A program made the position numbers and the translations under genes. 64,000 nucleotides of DNA from an uncultured Bacteroidia bacterium (GTDB lineage: Bacteria > Bacteroidota > Bacteroidia > Bacteroidales > F082): positions 106,435-170,434 of the forward strand of contig CACXUM010000005.1 in assembly GCA_902770835.1 (NCBI GenBank), read 5' to 3'. The first letter of the stretch is position 1. Each line of letters begins with the position of its first letter. The notes under the pieces are model-generated. The model saw only the letters and a program-made list of their open reading frames with translations, did no database searches and had not been told where the DNA came from. Shown piece by piece: positions 59,653-64,000 of the stretch.

Positions 59653-61224
59653 TTATTCCTTCACCCACTTCCCCGTCTCCACCAAGGTCCCTGAGCCTGC
59701 GGTCCCTGAGGCCCATCGAAGGGTCGAAGGGCCGGCTTGATTCGTGTAAACTTTCCAAATATAAACTCCAGCAGGCCAGTTTTCAGTATTTATTGAAGTG
59801 ATACTTCCCGTAATCTCGTGATTGAAAATCAGTTTTCCACTTAAATCATAGATTTCCACGTGGGCGTTTTGTAAAGCAGTCCTGATATTCAGCACATCCT
59901 TTCCGGGGTTGGGATAAACATCTGTTGTGCTGGTTTTCGTGCCGTTTTCCCCAACGGAAAGAATGCCGTCCTCAAACATCGGGATGTCGTAAGGTTCATA
60001 TACTGGCACCCAATGTTTATAAATTGAAGGGTTTTCCTGCGCATCCACCCAAGCGTTGAGGGCATCCACCATGATGTCGGTTGAAGTGCCGCCTGCCAAC
60101 ACACTCGTTTCCAGTTGGCAGAGACCTGTGGGGAGAAACTCGGCGCACTCGGCTATATTGCCCAGAGTAAAGCCAAACAAGCCAGCATTTTCATAGTTGT
60201 TCCAAATATGGCCATAACAGTTTTCCACAAGGCAACCTTCCATGTTTTTGCCAACAATTGAGCCGTCATAAGTGGCTCTCAATACCGAAATACTCTCGGC
60301 GAAACAGTTCTTCACAACAGCCTTATATCCACCTGTTTGTGACTTTGGATCCGTCTCGTTAAAGCAAGCCACTCCACCCAATGCGTACGCTCCTCCAAGA
60401 CATTCCAAAAAATATCCGTAGTAAAAGCAATTGCATATTTCAGCATCAGCATAGCCTCCTTCTGAAAGGTTCTTGAAAACGATGCCTCCTGCGCGGTCTC
60501 CTGCTCCCATAGCATGATTGCCATAGACATAAGCACAATTCCTGATTGTGGAATTGCGGTTCAGTCCGACCACCCCTCCAAGATTATTCACATCCATACC
60601 ACTGGAACTCACAAAAATCTTGACAATGCAGCCATCCACCAATGACAATGAATCTGCAAAGCCGACCATGCCCCCATCGTAATATTGTTCATAATCCGGC
60701 CCAAAAACAAGGTGACGATTGGCAAGACCACCTGAATTGATAGTAATATCTTTCACGATGCCATGACATATATATCCGAAGAATCCAAAATCAAGATTGG
60801 TCTCTTCGTCGCTTATCCCACCTTGATTCAGTCCAATGTACAAACCATCAAGTGTATGACCACCTCCATCGAAAGTGCCCTTGAAAGGATGCTCCCGGCT
60901 GCCAATAGGCGTAAAGCGCAATTTTGCCACGGCTTCAAAGTCTATATCGTTAGTTAGTCGCACAGTGCGGCCGTTGAAGTCATCTGGAATGCAACCGTTC
61001 AAGCCATTCACCACACTTGGAAGCCAAGCCAAGCCTTCTACCGTCGAGATTTCTACATTGCCATTGACATCAATAACATAACCAGTGGGCTGCTCTGTAA
61101 CCTCATCAATCCAATAAGGGTAATTTATGTAATCCCTTTCTTTTTCCATTCCGTCTGCGCCTTGCGCGTGACACAATGCCGCCGAAAAAAGAAATGCGGC
61201 AAACATAATCGTAGTCTTTTTCAT
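59653..61224 (-). CDS. Secreted GLUG-like beta-helix protein with T9SS sorting domain
   Basis: A 523-residue exported protein. Signal peptide MKKTTIMFAAFLFSAALCHAQ; an adhesin-type segment (LTNDIDFEA, HPFKGTFDGGGHTLDGLYIG, then GGVVGLN, RAGGIVFKN, NAGLFGFTLGN) of the kind seen with GLUG repeats; a sorting domain starting VYPNPGKDVLNIRTALQNAHVEI and ending VETGKWVKE. The region before GKWVKE is longer than in the paralogues because a palindromic repeat element (59686-59736), partly duplicated, is translated in frame. It starts 21 nt after its upstream neighbour, third gene of an operon that enters from beyond the window. Confidence 0.85.
   Translation of the reverse strand: MKKTTIMFAAFLFSAALCHAQGADGMEKERDYINYPYWIDEVTEQPTGYVIDVNGNVEISTVEGLAWLPSVVNGLNGCIPDDFNGRTVRLTNDIDFEAVAKLRFTPIGSREHPFKGTFDGGGHTLDGLYIGLNQGGISDEETNLDFGFFGYICHGIVKDITINSGGLANRHLVFGPDYEQYYDGGMVGFADSLSLVDGCIVKIFVSSSGMDVNNLGGVVGLNRNSTIRNCAYVYGNHAMGAGDRAGGIVFKNLSEGGYADAEICNCFYYGYFLECLGGAYALGGVACFNETDPKSQTGGYKAVVKNCFAESISVLRATYDGSIVGKNMEGCLVENCYGHIWNNYENAGLFGFTLGNIAECAEFLPTGLCQLETSVLAGGTSTDIMVDALNAWVDAQENPSIYKHWVPVYEPYDIPMFEDGILSVGENGTKTSTTDVYPNPGKDVLNIRTALQNAHVEIYDLSGKLIFNHEITGSITSINTENWPAGVYIWKVYTNQAGPSTLRWASGTAGSGTLVETGKWVKE
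59686..59736. repeat. Palindromic repeat element within sorting domain (expanded copy)
   Basis: Contains two GGTCCCTGAG starts (59686 and 59701) and a doubled TCGAAGGG part, i.e. a partial duplication of the element seen once at 61279 and 62839. Reads in frame. Confidence 0.7.
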
Positions 61225-61245
61225 ATTCTGTTGATTTTTAATTTG

Positions 61246-62784
61246 TTATTCTTTAATCCACTTCCCCGTTTCCACCAAAGTTCCTGAGCCCGTCGAAGGG
61301 CCGGCTTGATTCGTGTAAACTTTCCAGACATACACTCCCGAAGGCCAAGCCGCCGCGTCAATAGTTGTCACATTGTCCGTGATTTTTTGGCTGTGCATGA
61401 GCCTCCCATTGAGGTCGTAAACCTCCACTCGGGCATTCTCCAACGCCGTGCGGATGTTCAGCACATCCCTTCCCGGATTGGGATAGGCCGTAGCCACGGC
61501 AAAGCCATGGGAATGAGCCTCCTCGATGTCCAAAAGGTCTGACAGCGTGACTTTGTGAATGTATCCATCGTATGAAAAAAAACTGGAACTGCTTACCAAA
61601 CAACCACCCTCTGGCATGGCTACAAGAGCCAACGGGCCTAAAGGCGTATCGGGTTCTTTGATGTAAATCTCCCCGATTTTGTTCAAGTCGGCATCCAAAT
61701 AGGCGATGTAAAGCAACTCATAGTCCACGTCTCCAAGTATATACACGTTGTCGTCGGAATCGAAATCAATGGAATACTCGAATCCTCCATAAAAGTGTTC
61801 GTCGCTATGTTTCGCCCAAGTGTAGTTCAATTGGAACATGTTTTCGTCGTAAACGCCCATCAACAAGTCATATTCTATTTCGGGATTGCCATTCACGGCA
61901 GGATAGGAAAAAGAGTTGACGGAATATGAACGGCCATTGTGGTGATTGACCCGATAATAGGCCATATTACCGCATAAGAAGGGGAATGAAAGCGTGTCGG
62001 TGTTCTTTATTGAATCCACGATATTGAGGTGCTCATCCATCGTGAAGCAAGTATAGACAAGTGGCCCCGGAGGGTTATAAGGCCCCCATACATAATGTCG
62101 TCCCGTGATGAAGCGGCATCTGGCCGAGTCGGGCGTGGGGATAAGTTTGTGGTAAAACGATTCTTCGTAAACAAGCCCACTGCTCACTTGCCCGCCGTAG
62201 CATTTCATTTTGCGTTCCGCGAGGATTGCTCCATCGTCGGCAAACCTGACGATATGGACACTGTCCAAGAACTTGTCGTTATATGATAGGAGCACACTCC
62301 CGTCCTTGACCACAAATGTTTTCACGCCGTTCCTATCCTGAATTTGGGTGGGAAAGTCGAGGCTGTACCATTGGAAATCTTGATAAACCAAGCCCATGTC
62401 CTCGGTGATGGTGATTTTATGGAAAGTCGTGGTGTCGGTTCCCAATCGCGTCGACACATAATAAAGACTGACATTCCCGTTGTAATTACTATACAAGTCC
62501 GCGTCATGGATTCGCATGGTGCTTAATTCCTCGTCGCTCCAAGGGATCGCAGAGCCCAACAACTGCCCGTCAATCGAATATCGGTTGACGGAATACTGGT
62601 TTGCATCAGGACGCAAGATTTGAAAGGTGGTAATCTCGTTTTTATTTGAATACACCATATCATACGCGACGCTGTTGGGCGTTCTGATGATTTGTTCGAT
62701 GTTCGTTGCTCTTTGGGCTTGCATCGTCACCCCTCCGACTATTAGCAGAAGTGCAAGCAGAGTGTAAAGTCTAATGCTTTTCAT
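61246..62784 (-). CDS. Secreted T9SS-sorted protein, propeller-like, paralogue of 46627-48138
   Basis: A 512-residue exported protein. Signal peptide (MKSIRLYTLLALLLIVGGVTMQAQ); 400 residues of alternating strands with turns such as RYSIDGQLLGS, FADDGAILAER, YLDADLNKIGEIY and MPEGGCLVSS; then a short EEAHSHGFAVATAYPNPG linker and a GKWIKE-type sorting domain. The overall layout, including the internal HNGRSYSVN and GVYDE motifs, parallels the gene at 46627, so the two arose by duplication. No enzyme signature. The repeat element at 61279-61305 is translated as AGPSTGSGT. Middle gene of a three-gene operon with 21-nt gaps. Confidence 0.88.
   Translation of the reverse strand: MKSIRLYTLLALLLIVGGVTMQAQRATNIEQIIRTPNSVAYDMVYSNKNEITTFQILRPDANQYSVNRYSIDGQLLGSAIPWSDEELSTMRIHDADLYSNYNGNVSLYYVSTRLGTDTTTFHKITITEDMGLVYQDFQWYSLDFPTQIQDRNGVKTFVVKDGSVLLSYNDKFLDSVHIVRFADDGAILAERKMKCYGGQVSSGLVYEESFYHKLIPTPDSARCRFITGRHYVWGPYNPPGPLVYTCFTMDEHLNIVDSIKNTDTLSFPFLCGNMAYYRVNHHNGRSYSVNSFSYPAVNGNPEIEYDLLMGVYDENMFQLNYTWAKHSDEHFYGGFEYSIDFDSDDNVYILGDVDYELLYIAYLDADLNKIGEIYIKEPDTPLGPLALVAMPEGGCLVSSSSFFSYDGYIHKVTLSDLLDIEEAHSHGFAVATAYPNPGRDVLNIRTALENARVEVYDLNGRLMHSQKITDNVTTIDAAAWPSGVYVWKVYTNQAGPSTGSGTLVETGKWIKE
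61279..61305. repeat. Palindromic repeat element within sorting domain
   Basis: TTCCTGAGCCCGTCGAAGGG, close to the copy at 62839, in the same codon position and frame. Confidence 0.65.
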
Positions 62785-62805
62785 AATTTGTCAATTGTTA
62801 ATTTG

Positions 62806-64000
62806 TTATTCTTTAATCCACTTCCCCGTTTCCGCTAAGGTCCCTGAGCCTGTCGAAGGGCCGGCTTGATTCGTGTAGACCTTCCAAACATAAACTCCCG
62901 AAGGCCAACTTTCAGCATTTATCGAAGTGACATTTTCTGTAATTTCTTGATTGCAAATTAATTTTCCACTTAAATCATAGACTTCCACCCTTGCATTTTG
63001 CAATCCTGTCCTAATATTCAGCACATCCTTCCCCGGATTAGGATAGGCAATCGCCACTTTCAGGCCATTGTCGTGGGCTTCATCGATGCCAACAAAGGCC
63101 TCGAAGGGGAATTTGGTTATCGTCGTCCAGCGTTGGTCGGTGTTGTCGAGGTTTTTGGATTGATAGACAAGCAGCAAACCACCATCATTTGTAGCCAAAA
63201 TGCTCGTTGCGGTACTATGGATGCGCTCCCCCTCATGGTCGTAATATAACGTTGATATTGTGTCGAAACCGGGAGTTAAATGTTCTATCATCATCCATGA
63301 ATCGAGATTGCTCCAAAATCCTATGTTCAACGTGTAGGCAAAGCAAAGACTGTTGTCATCAAACAATTCGATGCCACTTGGCCAATCCAAATCATCGGAA
63401 GTGCGAGTGATGTATTGCAACGATGGAATGTAGGGCTCCGTTCCGTCAATATTGTCGTCCAACTCGTAAAGCCTCACATCGTAATCCGTGGCTTTCGCGG
63501 GGTTGTTTGACGCTAATTCAACGGCAAAATAGGTTGTGTTGTGCCGACTCCTTTTCACCTTGATTCCTTGCATCAGGTCATCAAATTGTGAAAGAGGATT
63601 GATTTTCTTGTAAGGCCTTATCTTCAGCAGATTGAGGTTGTTGTCAAGATAAACAACATGGTAATAGTTTCCATCATCGACAAAACGGAACGGACAATAC
63701 AACATATAACCCGCTTCCATTTTGAACAGCAATTCCCTTCCCAGAAAATGAAGACAACTGCCACCGCTACCCATGTAGGGAAGCTCAAATCCCTGTTGAT
63801 CAAGGATATTCCCTTCAAAATCCATACGAAATGCGAACAAGGAATCGGGGCCATGCGGGTCGGTCGGATACCTGCTGTATGTCTTCATATAGGCACCAAC
63901 GATTATGTCATCATCAACGACAGGAGGAACCATCACCAATGCACCACATTGTTCGAGCGGAACGTCTTCCCATTGTTGGTCACGGTATTCCGAGGTGTCA
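62806..64000 (-). CDS. Secreted T9SS-sorted protein, 5' end beyond window
   Basis: The last 397 codons of a gene whose start lies beyond position 64000; the frame is open to the window edge. The visible part has the strand-and-turn pattern of its two paralogues (FRMDFEGNILDQQG, YLDNNLNLLKI, LATNDGGLLLVYQ), the linker IDEAHDNGLKVAIAYPNPG and a GKWIKE-type sorting domain with the translated repeat element AGPSTGSGT. No start or signal peptide can be seen, but its homology predicts one. First visible gene of the operon 62806-59653. Confidence 0.85.
   Translation of the reverse strand, partial: DTSEYRDQQWEDVPLEQCGALVMVPPVVDDDIIVGAYMKTYSRYPTDPHGPDSLFAFRMDFEGNILDQQGFELPYMGSGGSCLHFLGRELLFKMEAGYMLYCPFRFVDDGNYYHVVYLDNNLNLLKIRPYKKINPLSQFDDLMQGIKVKRSRHNTTYFAVELASNNPAKATDYDVRLYELDDNIDGTEPYIPSLQYITRTSDDLDWPSGIELFDDNSLCFAYTLNIGFWSNLDSWMMIEHLTPGFDTISTLYYDHEGERIHSTATSILATNDGGLLLVYQSKNLDNTDQRWTTITKFPFEAFVGIDEAHDNGLKVAIAYPNPGKDVLNIRTGLQNARVEVYDLSGKLICNQEITENVTSINAESWPSGVYVWKVYTNQAGPSTGSGTLAETGKWIKE
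62839..62865. repeat. Palindromic repeat element within sorting domain
   Basis: GGTCCCTGAGCCTGTCGAAGGG with flanking GGTCCCT / AGGGCCG arms. The minus strand reads in frame as AGPSTGSGT within the sorting domain. Confidence 0.7.

Noticed and set aside
1-64000. CRISPR array, prophage or insertion sequence
   Set aside because: No regularly spaced identical repeats, no cas, integrase, transposase or phage structural genes are visible; the only repeats are protein-level or short palindromes.

Overview
The window looks like a chromosomal segment of an anaerobic Bacteroidales-type bacterium (phylum Bacteroidota). The evidence is the many secreted proteins ending in a type IX secretion (T9SS) C-terminal sorting domain, the Bacteroidota-style -7 promoter boxes (TAnnTTTG) in front of most transcription units, the general lack of strong Shine-Dalgarno sequences, and the gene families present (C10/streptopain peptidases with Spi-like propeptides, DUF1703 AAA-ATPase-like proteins, TPR-HTH lipoproteins). 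Species cannot be assigned from the sequence alone.

Region 1 (1-21028, minus strand) is a single apparent operon of very large exported proteins. Gene A (16622-21028, 1468 aa) carries a signal peptide, two chitobiase-type C-terminal domains, a GLUG-like segment and, at its end, the first [VI][FY]GGGN motifs. Gene B (16605 down to 9986, about 2200 aa if restored) has a signal peptide, an FN3 domain, about 40 GGGN motifs and two bacterial-repeat domains, but is broken by one frameshift and one in-frame TAA. Gene C (9971 to beyond position 1, at least 3323 codons, still open at the window edge) is almost entirely GGGN repeats. I do not recognise a named family for these repeats; this is the best candidate for an undescribed system here.

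Region 2 (21331-33507) is mostly housekeeping: an EamA-type transporter, a lipoprotein/carbamate kinase/EEP-phosphatase operon, a DUF1703 AAA-ATPase-like protein, a PMCA-type Ca2+ ATPase divergent from a TerB-like protein, peptidase E, tRNA-Arg(ACG) and tRNA-Glu(CTC), and thyA-folA.

Region 3 (33465-64000, mainly minus strand) is a secretome island: an M15 peptidase, five C10 cysteine peptidases (four consecutive, one further on), a conserved secreted protein sometimes annotated asparagine synthetase B, and eight other signal-peptide or T9SS-tagged proteins (beta-propeller-like, beta-helix, GLUG-type and three closely related paralogues). Several have short palindromic repeat elements translated inside the sorting domain. 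Interspersed are a HigBA-like toxin-antitoxin pair, a TPR-HTH signalling lipoprotein and an autoinhibited Fic protein with a palindromic site at its promoter. Together, regions 1 and 3 suggest a cell that devotes much coding capacity to exported surface and proteolytic proteins.
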